Shown here one piece after another: positions 1 through 6,357 of a DNA stretch of 8,534 bases. A model generated the notes under the pieces. That model was given only the letters and a program-made list of their open reading frames with translations. It searched no databases and had not been told where the DNA came from. The position numbers and the translations under genes are program-made. Position 1 is the first letter of the stretch, and each line of letters starts with the position of its first letter. The stretch covers positions 1 to 8,534 of the forward strand of contig CADBTE010000149.1 of NCBI GenBank assembly GCA_902797455.1, read 5' to 3'. The DNA comes from an uncultured Planctomycetota bacterium. GTDB taxonomy: Bacteria > Planctomycetota > Planctomycetia > Pirellulales > Thermoguttaceae.

Positions 1-90
1 AGGCAAGGATTCTTTCGGCGTGTACCCTTGCGCCGGAGGGCCATTCGTGGAACAATGCATAGCAAGCGCAGGAACTTACCGAAAAAACGC

Positions 91-100
91 AGGGAAGGAG
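91..100 (+). promoter_or_regulatory. Ribosome binding site for the TPR gene
   Basis: The purine run AGGGAAGGAG lies 12 nt upstream of the ATG at 113. The spacing is slightly long, but this is the only good Shine-Dalgarno match near the 5' end of the frame. It favours the ATG at 113 over the upstream in-frame GTG at 20. Confidence 0.6.
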
Positions 101-112
101 TCATCACTAGCT

Positions 113-895
113 ATGGTCGACGAAAAAGATAACTCCGCCATTATTGCCGAGGCGATGGAGCGTATCCGTGAGGGAAAGGCACCCGAGGCACTGGAAACAC
201 TCTCGGGTGTGATCGATCGTCTTACGGCCGCCGGCACCGCTGCCGACGCGCCGCTGCTGGCCGAGGCGCTTCGCGCGCGCGGAACGGCCTATTTTTGCCT
301 TCGGAATCTCCATGACGCCTGCCGTGATTTTACCGCCGCGGTGAAGAGCGATCCCAGCAGTGCCTTGGGGTTCTTTGATCTTGGAGTGGTGACGGCGCTG
401 ATGGAAAATGGTGCCCCCACGGCGATGAAATGCTACAATCGGGCTTTGGAGCTGGACGATTCAATGGCCGATTGCTACTACAATCGGGGAAACCTCCATG
501 ACTCGCTGGGGGAATACGAGGAAGCGATCGCCGATTTTACCAAAGCGATAGAGCTGGTTCCCGAAATGACCGCCGCCTGGAACAATCGGGGAAACGCCCG
601 GATGGAATTGGCTGACTACGCCGGCGCGCTGGCTGATTTCGAGGAGGTGATCCGTCTCAACCCCGAGCGGGAGAACGCCTACACCAACCGCGGCTATGTC
701 CGAGAGGTTCTCGGCGATACCGCCGGCGCGCTGGCGGACTATAATCGGACGCTGGAAAAACGTCCCAACGACCCTATAGCCCTGGCAAACCGAAGGCGGC
801 TGCTCAGTGATCTTCGGCGCGGGGAGGAGGCCGACAGCGCCACGGAACAAGAGGCCGCGAAGCAGGCCGATAACCCCTCGGGAGAGAACGCGTGA
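113..895 (+). CDS. Tetratricopeptide repeat (TPR) protein
   Basis: A 260-residue protein made almost entirely of TPR units, predicted to be a soluble protein-protein interaction scaffold; the partner is unknown. Repeats lie at about residues 9-42 (degenerate), 50-83, 84-117, 118-151, 152-185 and 186-219. The last three are regular 34-residue units, each with a Y/W-x-N-R-G motif in helix A (YYNRGN, WNNRGN, YTNRGY) and an A-x-A-D-F/Y motif in helix B. A charged, probably disordered Lys/Glu/Ala tail follows from about residue 226. There is no signal peptide or membrane segment, so a cytoplasmic location is likely. The frame is open further upstream to a GTG at 20, but those extra 31 residues do not resemble TPR sequence and the GTG has no ribosome site, so the ATG at 113 was chosen. 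The stop overlaps the rsgA start as TGATG, which implies translational coupling. A role linked to RsgA or ribosome assembly is possible but is only inferred from position. Confidence 0.85.
   Translation: MVDEKDNSAIIAEAMERIREGKAPEALETLSGVIDRLTAAGTAADAPLLAEALRARGTAYFCLRNLHDACRDFTAAVKSDPSSALGFFDLGVVTALMENGAPTAMKCYNRALELDDSMADCYYNRGNLHDSLGEYEEAIADFTKAIELVPEMTAAWNNRGNARMELADYAGALADFEEVIRLNPERENAYTNRGYVREVLGDTAGALADYNRTLEKRPNDPIALANRRRLLSDLRRGEEADSATEQEAAKQADNPSGENA
481..595 (+). repeat. DNA-level identity between adjacent TPR units
   Basis: The 13-mer caatcggggaaac occurs at 481-493 and again at 583-595, exactly 102 nt (34 codons) apart. A second 14-mer, gccggcgcgctggc, occurs at 620-633 and 722-735, also 102 nt apart. 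This is the expected trace of tandem duplication of TPR units inside the gene. Confidence 0.6.
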
Positions 896-2082
896 TGGCG
901 AAAAAAAAGCCGGGCGGCGGAAAGATCCGGATCAACTTCCGAAAGAATCGCCAGGCGCGGACTCGGCAGGGGAACTTGGCCCGCCAGTGCGACGCCCAGG
1001 CGCTCGAGTCTGAAGAGGGGTTCGACGTATTCGACACGACGGTCTCCAGCGAGCGGCTCTCCGGCCGCGGCTCCCTGACGCGCCGCCGGACCGTGGTGGG
1101 TCAGCGTCTGGCGGAAGAGAACGCCTCGGGGGAGAGAGGGGATTTTGTCGTTCTCCCCGAAGTGAGCCGACAGACCCTCAAAGGACGAGTACGCGTGGTC
1201 TATGGCCTTCACTCGACGGTGGAGGCCGAGGACGGCCGGCTTTTTACCTGCGTGACCCGCCGGGTGCTCAAAACGATCGCGACCGAACAGCGTCAAGTGG
1301 TTGTCGCCGGTGACCGGGTTCACTTTCGGGACGCGATGAATCCCGACCAGAACGAAGGGATCATCGAGCTGGTCGAACCCCGATTCGGGAGCATAAGCCG
1401 CACGAGCCGCAGACGCAAGCACATTATCGTGACGAACGTCGATCAAGCGGTCATTGTCGCCAGCGCGGCAATGCCGGCGCTTAAGCCGAATCTGATCGAC
1501 AGAATCTTGGTCACCTGCGATCGGGCCGGGATCGCGCCGATTATCTGCATCAATAAGATCGATCTCGTCGATCCGGCGCCGTTGATGCCGCTGGTCGGTG
1601 TCTATGCCCAGATGGGATACAAAACCGCGCTGGTCAGTACCAAGACCGGCTTCGGGATCGATACCCTGCGCCCCTTCTTTCGTGACAAAGAGACGGTGAT
1701 CGTCGGTCAGTCGGGGGTCGGAAAATCGTCGCTGCTAAACGCTGTCGACGAAGGTCTCTCGCTTCGCGTCGGAGTGATCAACGCCGATACTCAAAAAGGG
1801 ACACACACGACGACGGCCGCCGAACTGCTGCGTCTTTCGTTCGGCGGCTGGGTGGTCGATACCCCGGGGATCCGGCAGTTCGCCCTGTGGGATATTATTC
1901 CCGAAGAAGTGATTGGGTTTTACCGCGATCTGCGTCCCTACGAGAATCTTTGCCACTACCCCGACTGTACGCATACCCACGAGCACGGCTGCGCCGTGAA
2001 AGACGCGGTCGCTGACGGCCGCCTCGATACCCGCCGATACGAAAGCTACTTAGCGCTGCGCGCCGGAGAGTTGGAGACGTAA
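895..2082 (+). CDS. rsgA: Ribosome small subunit-dependent GTPase RsgA (YjeQ), planctomycete-type
   Basis: A 395-residue circularly permuted GTPase. RsgA proteins act late in 30S subunit maturation; the 30S subunit stimulates their GTPase. An OB-fold region spans about residues 97-163. The G motifs come in the permuted order typical of the family: G4 NKID (220-223), G5 region STKTG (248-252), G1/P-loop GQSGVGKS (271-278), the G2 Thr cluster GTHTTT (302-307), then G3 DTPG (322-325). The C-terminal zinc site is C353-x4-C358-x-H360-x5-C366, the same spacing as in E. coli RsgA. The first ~95 residues exceed the usual family N-terminus; residues 1-30 are rich in Lys/Arg (MAKKKPGGGKIRINFRKN), consistent with rRNA contact. 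ATG at 895 was preferred to the GTG at 892 because it gives the TGATG overlap with the TPR gene and has GGGAGAG upstream at 880-886. All catalytic motifs are intact. Confidence 0.97.
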   Translation: MAKKKPGGGKIRINFRKNRQARTRQGNLARQCDAQALESEEGFDVFDTTVSSERLSGRGSLTRRRTVVGQRLAEENASGERGDFVVLPEVSRQTLKGRVRVVYGLHSTVEAEDGRLFTCVTRRVLKTIATEQRQVVVAGDRVHFRDAMNPDQNEGIIELVEPRFGSISRTSRRRKHIIVTNVDQAVIVASAAMPALKPNLIDRILVTCDRAGIAPIICINKIDLVDPAPLMPLVGVYAQMGYKTALVSTKTGFGIDTLRPFFRDKETVIVGQSGVGKSSLLNAVDEGLSLRVGVINADTQKGTHTTTAAELLRLSFGGWVVDTPGIRQFALWDIIPEEVIGFYRDLRPYENLCHYPDCTHTHEHGCAVKDAVADGRLDTRRYESYLALRAGELET

Positions 2083-2093
2083 AGAATATCCCG

Positions 2094-3311
2094 ATGAAAC
2101 GCCTGGTAACCCGATTGGCCGCCGTCGCGCTTCTTGCCTCGGCGATGTTCTTTCCCGCGGCGCAGATGGTTGTCTTTAGGGCCGATCCGCTTCTGGGGCT
2201 GGTCTGGCTGGCCGGCGGCGCGAAGAGCGCCGGGACGGCTCGGGCGGCGGAGGCAGTGATTGCCGTCTCGGCCGTCGTCTTGTCGCTGTTTCTTCGACGG
2301 TTTTGGTGCCGGTGGCTTTGTCCCTTTGGCCTGGTTTTGGACGGATGCCGCCGCTGCGCGCGCCGCTGTGTGCGGCCGCGCGTCACGCGATTGGGCATTG
2401 TGGGAGAGGTGATTGGGTTCACCGCCCTGGCGCTGGCTATTCTTGGGGGAGTGGGGTTGTTGTGGCTCGATCCCACCGTTCTCTTCTTGGCGCTGGTCCA
2501 CGGAGGGAAGGGAGCGGCCGTGGCGTTTGTCTGGGCGCTCTTTGTCCTGACGGCGACCTTCTTCTTTCCCGCCCTTTGGTGTGCGGGGCTTTGTCCCGCC
2601 GGGGGGGTGAGTGAACTCCTGTATAAGATGGGAACCCCTCTTCGACGGCTCTTAAGCCGCCGCGAAACGCGTGCGGGAACCGAAGAAAACGTTTCGCCGG
2701 ACGCGCGGTTTATGCCGCGAAGGCCGTTCCTTCGCCGTATCGCCGGGGGGGCGGTCGCGTTTTTCGCCGGCGCGGCGGTTTTTCTTCGGCTCGGCCGGCT
2801 GGCCCGCGGATCCGCGTCGGCCGTGCGTCCTCCCGGGGCGGTGGAGGACGATCTTTTCCTGGCGCGCTGCGCCCGCTGCGGCCAATGTATCCGAAGCTGT
2901 CCGCAGAAGGTACTTCGCCCCTCTCAGGGGCAATGGGACGTTGGAACCCCGGTGGCCGATTTCACGGTCGGTTACTGCGATAACCAGTGTGATCGCTGTG
3001 GGGATGTCTGCCCCTCCGGCGCTGTTGTGCCCTTGACGGCCGAGCGGCGCTTGGCCCGACCGATGTCGGTTATCCGCCTTCACCTCGACAGCTGCCGACT
3101 GTGGTATGACAGGGAATGCCACTTGTGCTTAAACGAGTGCCCCACCGGGGCGATTCGCTATGAGTGGAATCAAGAGGAATACCTTCAGCTTCCGGTGATC
3201 GACCCGGCGCGCTGCAGCGGCTGTGGACGTTGCGTCCATTACTGTCCCGGGTACAATGGGAGGAAGGGGCTCGAGGCGCTTCCCCCGGAAGAGACGCCCT
3301 CCCCTGAATGA
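2094..3311 (+). CDS. NapH/NapG-like fused membrane polyferredoxin with internal Tat signal
   Basis: A 405-residue predicted electron-transfer protein that looks like a NapH-type membrane part fused to a NapG/MauM-type ferredoxin part. Four membrane segments are visible (about 7-28, 50-68, 102-124, 141-161). CxxxCP motifs follow the second and fourth (C72-C76, C163-C167), as in NapH, NosR and CcoG relatives. An RRPFLRR motif (209-215) precedes a fifth hydrophobic segment (216-232) and fits the Tat consensus RRxFLK. The C-terminal part has four 4Fe-4S cysteine sets: C259/262/265/269, C295/299/302/306, C334/342/345/349 and C374/377/380/384, each ending in CP. Arg-rich loops at 69-100 and 182-193 place the CxxxCP motifs and the twin Arg in the cytoplasm and the ferredoxin domain outside. 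In Nap systems NapGH passes quinol electrons to a periplasmic reductase; no reductase is encoded here, so the partner is unknown. The gene starts 11 nt after rsgA and has only a weak ribosome site. Confidence 0.85.
   Translation: MKRLVTRLAAVALLASAMFFPAAQMVVFRADPLLGLVWLAGGAKSAGTARAAEAVIAVSAVVLSLFLRRFWCRWLCPFGLVLDGCRRCARRCVRPRVTRLGIVGEVIGFTALALAILGGVGLLWLDPTVLFLALVHGGKGAAVAFVWALFVLTATFFFPALWCAGLCPAGGVSELLYKMGTPLRRLLSRRETRAGTEENVSPDARFMPRRPFLRRIAGGAVAFFAGAAVFLRLGRLARGSASAVRPPGAVEDDLFLARCARCGQCIRSCPQKVLRPSQGQWDVGTPVADFTVGYCDNQCDRCGDVCPSGAVVPLTAERRLARPMSVIRLHLDSCRLWYDRECHLCLNECPTGAIRYEWNQEEYLQLPVIDPARCSGCGRCVHYCPGYNGRKGLEALPPEETPSPE
3275..3298 (+). other. GC-rich hairpin just before the stop codon of the polyferredoxin gene
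   Basis: GGCG (3275-3278) plus CTTCC (3279-3283) can pair with GGAAG (3287-3291) and CGCC (3295-3298) around a CCC loop, with an AGA bulge. The result is a 9-bp stem ending 10 nt before the TGA. No U-tract follows, so it is not a canonical intrinsic terminator, and in GC-rich coding sequence it may be chance. Confidence 0.3.
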
Positions 3312-3333
3312 TTCGAAATAAAAACATTGAAAG

Positions 3334-3339
3334 AGGAGG
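3334..3339 (+). promoter_or_regulatory. Strong ribosome binding site for lysA
   Basis: A perfect AGGAGG lies 9 nt upstream of the ATG at 3349, inside the 37-nt gap after the polyferredoxin gene. It is the strongest Shine-Dalgarno match in the window and fixes the lysA start. Confidence 0.85.
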
Positions 3340-3348
3340 ATTTCCTCG

Positions 3349-4632
3349 ATGCCCGAACCGCTGAGTTTTTCGACTCGCCGAACCGAAATTGCCGGTGTGA
3401 GTGTCTTATCTCTGGCCGAACAATTTGGAACACCGCTTTACGTCTACGATGCCGAAATGATTCGGACGCGTCTGCGCGATCTGTCGATTTTTCCCGTGGT
3501 TCGCTACGCGCAGAAGGCGTGTTCGAATCTGGCGATCCTGCGGCTGATCCGCGGTGCCGGCGCTGTGGTCGACGCCGTCAGCGGGATGGAGATCGAGCGG
3601 GCGGTGGCGGCCGGCTGGCCGGCTGCCGCCGAACCCGGCTGCGTTCCGCCGATCGTCTACACCGCCGATATCTTTGATCGGTATACCCTCGATCTGGTAA
3701 CGGGAAAGTACCCGGTTCACGTCAACTGCGGGTCGATCGACATGATTCACCAGTATGGCAGCCGTGTTCAGAACCGTGAAATCACGCTGCGCATCAATCC
3801 CGGCTTTGGGCACGGTCACTCACGCAAGACTAATACCGGAGGTCCTGGGGCAAAACATGGAATCTGGCACGAGCAGCTCGATGAGGCGCTCGCCGCCGCG
3901 GCGCGGTACCGGCTGCGGGTAACCGGACTTCATCTGCATATCGGTTCGGGGACCGATATGGAGCATCTCTCGAAGGTGGTCGACGCGATGGATGCCCTGG
4001 CCCGCCGGGTTGGAAGCGCCGTGACCTCGATCAGCGGCGGGGGCGGTTTGCCCGTCCCCTACCGGCCGGGAGAGGAGTTCGTCGATCTGGAGGTCTACGC
4101 GGCGCTTTGGAAAAAGAAGATCGATCAGCTCTCGGCTGTGTTTGGGCATCCGATCAGTTTCGAGATCGAGCCGGGCCGTTATCCGGTTGCCGAAAGCGGT
4201 TATCTCCTCTGTGAGATCCGCGCCGTCAAGCGTCAGGGCGAGAATCTCTTCTACTTGGTTGACGCGGGGTTCAACAACCTCATTCGTCCGTCGATGTACG
4301 GGTCATACCATCCGATCTCTATCGTCCGCCAAGCACAAAGTTCCGACCTGGGGGACAGGGACGTCATTGTCGGCGGGCCGCTGTGTGAGTCGGGGGATAT
4401 TTTCACTCAGGCCGAAGGGGGATATGTCGAAAAACGAACTCTTCCTGCCGCTTCGGTCGGTGATTATCTTGTCCTGGAAAACGCCGGCGCTTACGGGGCT
4501 GTGATGGGGTCGAACTACAACACGCGCCCGATGTGCGCCGAAGTTTTGATCGATGGCGGCCGGGCGCGGCTGATCCGTGCGCGCCAGAGCTTCGATCAGA
4601 TCGTTGAAAACGAGGAAAGGCAAGGCCTTTAA
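3349..4632 (+). CDS. lysA: Diaminopimelate decarboxylase LysA
   Basis: A 427-residue PLP enzyme (fold type III, alanine-racemase-like barrel plus C-terminal beta domain) that converts meso-diaminopimelate to L-lysine and CO2, the last step of lysine biosynthesis, in the cytoplasm. K56 in YAQKACSN is the predicted Schiff-base lysine. H197 in HLHIGSG is expected to stack on PLP. The Gly-rich phosphate loop is SGGGGLP (229-235). EPGR (274-277) contributes the substrate-binding Arg. CESGD (346-350) gives the active-site Cys donated across the dimer. Tyr382 lies in NAGAYGAVMGSNYN. The segments PGFGHGHS and KHGIWHEQ and the C-terminal ARLIRARQ match the E. coli-type LysA subgroup, whose length (about 420 residues) is similar, which makes ornithine or arginine decarboxylase unlikely. 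Nothing is missing. It is probably cotranscribed with the gene upstream (37-nt gap) and yifB downstream (29-nt gap). Confidence 0.96.
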   Translation: MPEPLSFSTRRTEIAGVSVLSLAEQFGTPLYVYDAEMIRTRLRDLSIFPVVRYAQKACSNLAILRLIRGAGAVVDAVSGMEIERAVAAGWPAAAEPGCVPPIVYTADIFDRYTLDLVTGKYPVHVNCGSIDMIHQYGSRVQNREITLRINPGFGHGHSRKTNTGGPGAKHGIWHEQLDEALAAAARYRLRVTGLHLHIGSGTDMEHLSKVVDAMDALARRVGSAVTSISGGGGLPVPYRPGEEFVDLEVYAALWKKKIDQLSAVFGHPISFEIEPGRYPVAESGYLLCEIRAVKRQGENLFYLVDAGFNNLIRPSMYGSYHPISIVRQAQSSDLGDRDVIVGGPLCESGDIFTQAEGGYVEKRTLPAASVGDYLVLENAGAYGAVMGSNYNTRPMCAEVLIDGGRARLIRARQSFDQIVENEERQGL

Positions 4633-4644
4633 AAGGCCGCTTTC
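4615..4644 (+). other. Two-part inverted repeat across the lysA stop codon
   Basis: The outer arms GAAAG (4615-4619) and CTTTC (4640-4644) and the inner arms GGCCTTT (4624-4630) and AAAGGCC (4632-4638) are complementary. In RNA this gives a 5-bp outer stem, an asymmetric internal loop and a 5-bp inner stem with a TTAAA loop. It covers the TAA of lysA and ends 2 nt before the ribosome site of yifB. With no U-tract it is more likely a translational or RNA-processing element than a terminator, or it may be chance. Confidence 0.35.
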
Positions 4645-4646
4645 AT

Positions 4647-4653
4647 GGGGAGG
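4647..4653 (+). promoter_or_regulatory. Ribosome binding site supporting a GTG start for yifB/comM
   Basis: GGGGAGG sits 8 nt upstream of the GTG at 4662. The encoded N-terminus, MLVKLKTYTLRGID, resembles that of YifB/ComM proteins, so the GTG is very likely the true start. Confidence 0.75.
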
Positions 4654-4661
4654 AACGACAA

Positions 4662-6209
4662 GTGCTCGTTAAGCTCAAGACATACACGCTGCGCGGTATC
4701 GACGCGCTTCCGGTCGAGGTCGAGGTCGATGTCGCCGCCCAGGGGAAACAGGCGACGATCACCTTAGTCGGGCTCCCCGAGATGGTCATTCGCGAGAGTG
4801 CGCACCGTGTCTCGCGCGCGATTGTCAATTCGGGGTTTCACCTTCCCGCGCACCCGATCGTGGTCAATCTCGCTCCCGCCGATCTCCCTAAGCATGCCTC
4901 GTCGTTCGACCTGCCGATAGCTCTGGGGATCATCGCCGCCGGTGGGGAGCTCCCGACCGACGAGCTGGGACATTGGGGGGTCGTCGGGGAACTGGCGCTG
5001 GATGGAATGCTTCGCCCTTGCAAAGGGGTTCTTTCGATGGCGCTGACTTTGGCTCGTCAGGGGGGGCTTCGCGGACTGATCGTCCCAGCGCAAAACGCTC
5101 CCGAGGCGTCGGTGGTGGAGGGTATCGAGGTGATTCCGGTCTCTCACTTAAGCGAGGCGGCCGACTTTCTCGCCGGCCGAATCTCGATCGAGCCGGTTCC
5201 GCCGCTTGGCTTGGAGCGTTTTCAGGAACTAAGCCGCTACGAAATTGACTACTGCGACGTTCGAGGACAGGAGATCGCCAAACGGGCCATGACTGTCGCC
5301 GCCGCCGGCGGGCATAACCTCTTGATGATAGGCCCTCCGGGGACGGGAAAGACGATGCTGGCCAAGCGATTCTCGACGATTCTCCCCCCGATCGAGCTGG
5401 ACGAGGCGCTGGAAACCACCCGTGTCTACAGCGCGCTGGGATTGATTGTCGGCGATCGGCCGCTGATCGCGACCCGCCCGTTTCGCGAGCCGCACCATAC
5501 GATCAGCGAGCAGGGACTTGTCGGAGGCGGGGCACAGGCGATGCCCGGAGAGATCTCCCTGGCGCACAATGGGGTCCTTTTCCTCGACGAGCTGCCGGAA
5601 TTCAACCGCCGGACCCTCGAGGTCCTTCGCCAGCCGCTGGAAGACGGAAAGGTGACGATCGTCCGCGCCGCCCACACCGGGACCTTTCCGTCGAACTTTA
5701 TCTTGATCGCCGCGCTGAATCCCTGTCCCTGCGGTTACTTGGGGGACGCGCGCAGGGCCTGCCGCTGTTCGCCGACCCAAATCGAGAAGTACCGCTCGCG
5801 GATCAGCGGCCCGCTTTTGGACCGAATCGATATTCATCTGGAGGTTCCTCCGATTGAGTATCGCGAGCTTTCGTCGCGCAAACCTGGGACTTCCAGCGAG
5901 GAGATGCGAGCCGCGGTACTAAAGGCCCGCGCCATTCAGAAGGAACGTTTCGCCCGAAGCACGGCGAGGTACAACGGTGATATGAACCATCGTCAGATTA
6001 CCGCTTACTGCCGCATTTCACCGGTGGGGGATGCCATTTTGGAGGCGGCCACACGTGAATTCGGGCTTTCCGCGCGCGCTCACGACAAAATCTTGAAAGT
6101 CGCCCGGACCATTGCCGACTTGGAAGGGGAAGAGCAAATTACCGAGCAGCATCTCTACGAGGCGGTTGGCTATCGGTCGCTCGACCGAAAGATGTGGCGA
6201 GGGGCGTGA
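4662..6209 (+). CDS. comM: YifB/ComM-family Mg chelatase-like AAA+ ATPase
   Basis: A 515-residue protein close in length to E. coli YifB/ComM (about 506). In Vibrio, ComM is a DNA branch-migration helicase acting in natural transformation; in many bacteria the cellular role is unproven, and no competence genes are visible here. The N-terminal domain (about residues 20-165) has the Lon-protease-like ChlI fold signature, including ITLVGLPE and VVNLAPADLPK. The AAA+ core has Walker A GPPGTGKT (224-231), REPHHTIS (275-282), Walker B VLFLDE (305-310) and the LNPCPCG segment (352-357). Cys354, Cys356, Cys367 and Cys369 form a possible metal site. The C-terminal Mg-chelatase domain follows from about 415, with NHRQITAYC and LSARAHDKILKVARTIADL. 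The fold is shared with magnesium chelatase ChlI, but this N-domain architecture is typical of YifB/ComM and not of chlorophyll biosynthesis. Start is GTG with a good ribosome site. This is probably the last gene of unit 1. Confidence 0.95.
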   Translation: MLVKLKTYTLRGIDALPVEVEVDVAAQGKQATITLVGLPEMVIRESAHRVSRAIVNSGFHLPAHPIVVNLAPADLPKHASSFDLPIALGIIAAGGELPTDELGHWGVVGELALDGMLRPCKGVLSMALTLARQGGLRGLIVPAQNAPEASVVEGIEVIPVSHLSEAADFLAGRISIEPVPPLGLERFQELSRYEIDYCDVRGQEIAKRAMTVAAAGGHNLLMIGPPGTGKTMLAKRFSTILPPIELDEALETTRVYSALGLIVGDRPLIATRPFREPHHTISEQGLVGGGAQAMPGEISLAHNGVLFLDELPEFNRRTLEVLRQPLEDGKVTIVRAAHTGTFPSNFILIAALNPCPCGYLGDARRACRCSPTQIEKYRSRISGPLLDRIDIHLEVPPIEYRELSSRKPGTSSEEMRAAVLKARAIQKERFARSTARYNGDMNHRQITAYCRISPVGDAILEAATREFGLSARAHDKILKVARTIADLEGEEQITEQHLYEAVGYRSLDRKMWRGA

Positions 6210-6220
6210 TCCCCCTGTCT

Positions 6221-6232
6221 TTCCACGTGGAA
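6221..6232. repeat. Perfect 12-bp palindrome TTCCACGTGGAA in the yifB-sppA gap
   Basis: TTCCACGTGGAA is fully self-complementary and lies 12 nt after the yifB stop and 20 nt upstream of the predicted sppA -35 element. With no loop it is a poor RNA hairpin but a plausible binding site for a dimeric regulator. It is seen only once in this window, so the role is inferred. Confidence 0.4.
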
Positions 6233-6251
6233 GAACCCCTCCCAGCGGCGC

Positions 6252-6280
6252 TTGTTCTCCTCTGCCCGGAGGGATATAAT
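6252..6280 (+). promoter_or_regulatory. Candidate sigma70-type promoter for sppA and the zinc peptidase gene
   Basis: A consensus TATAAT (-10) is at 6275-6280, with TTGTTC (3 of 6 to TTGACA) at 6252-6257 and an exact 17-nt spacer. Transcription would begin near 6287, giving a leader of about 70 nt to the sppA ATG. It lies in the only gap over 100 nt between genes, which supports a new transcription unit here. Confidence 0.6.
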
Positions 6281-6296
6281 GTAAGGGAAGTATTTC

Positions 6297-6315
6297 GCTC
6301 TTTTGCCCAAAGAGC
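6297..6315 (+). other. Hairpin in the predicted sppA leader
   Basis: GCTCTTT (6297-6303) and AAAGAGC (6309-6315) form a perfect 7-bp stem around the 5-nt loop TGCCC. It begins about 10 nt after the predicted transcription start. The following CTCAATTTCCCC is only mildly U-rich. It could be a leader structure stabilising or attenuating the sppA mRNA, or a weak terminator for the yifB transcript. Confidence 0.45.
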
Positions 6316-6357
6316 CTCAATTTCCCCTTCTAGGCGATATGTCAAAGGCCAATAGAG

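Noticed and set aside
28..56. Possible promoter TTGCGC-17-AACAAT ahead of the TPR gene
   Set aside because: Only 3 of 6 and 4 of 6 matches to consensus, in a region where such matches occur by chance. The true promoter of unit 1 may lie upstream of the window.
20..112. N-terminal extension of the TPR protein from a GTG at 20
   Set aside because: The extra residues do not extend the TPR pattern, and a ribosome site is instead found upstream of the ATG at 113.
1..132. A + strand frame open from the window edge to a TAA at 130, Arg/Lys-rich, possibly the end of an upstream gene
   Set aside because: It would overlap the TPR gene by 20 nt, and the visible residues match no family I recognise. 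Too short to support.
739..1446. A 235-codon open frame on the minus strand over the TPR and rsgA genes
   Set aside because: It is fully antisense to rsgA, whose motifs are unmistakable. Its translation has no recognisable domain, and long antisense frames are expected in GC-rich DNA.
1895..2476. A 193-codon minus-strand open frame over the end of rsgA and the start of the polyferredoxin gene
   Set aside because: The Arg/Ser/Ala-rich composition with no motif is typical of an antisense shadow of a coding frame.
3312..3330. A-rich tract before lysA as an internal promoter
   Set aside because: No acceptable -35 and -10 pair can be placed. The tract is better read as an unstructured leader for the strong AGGAGG site.
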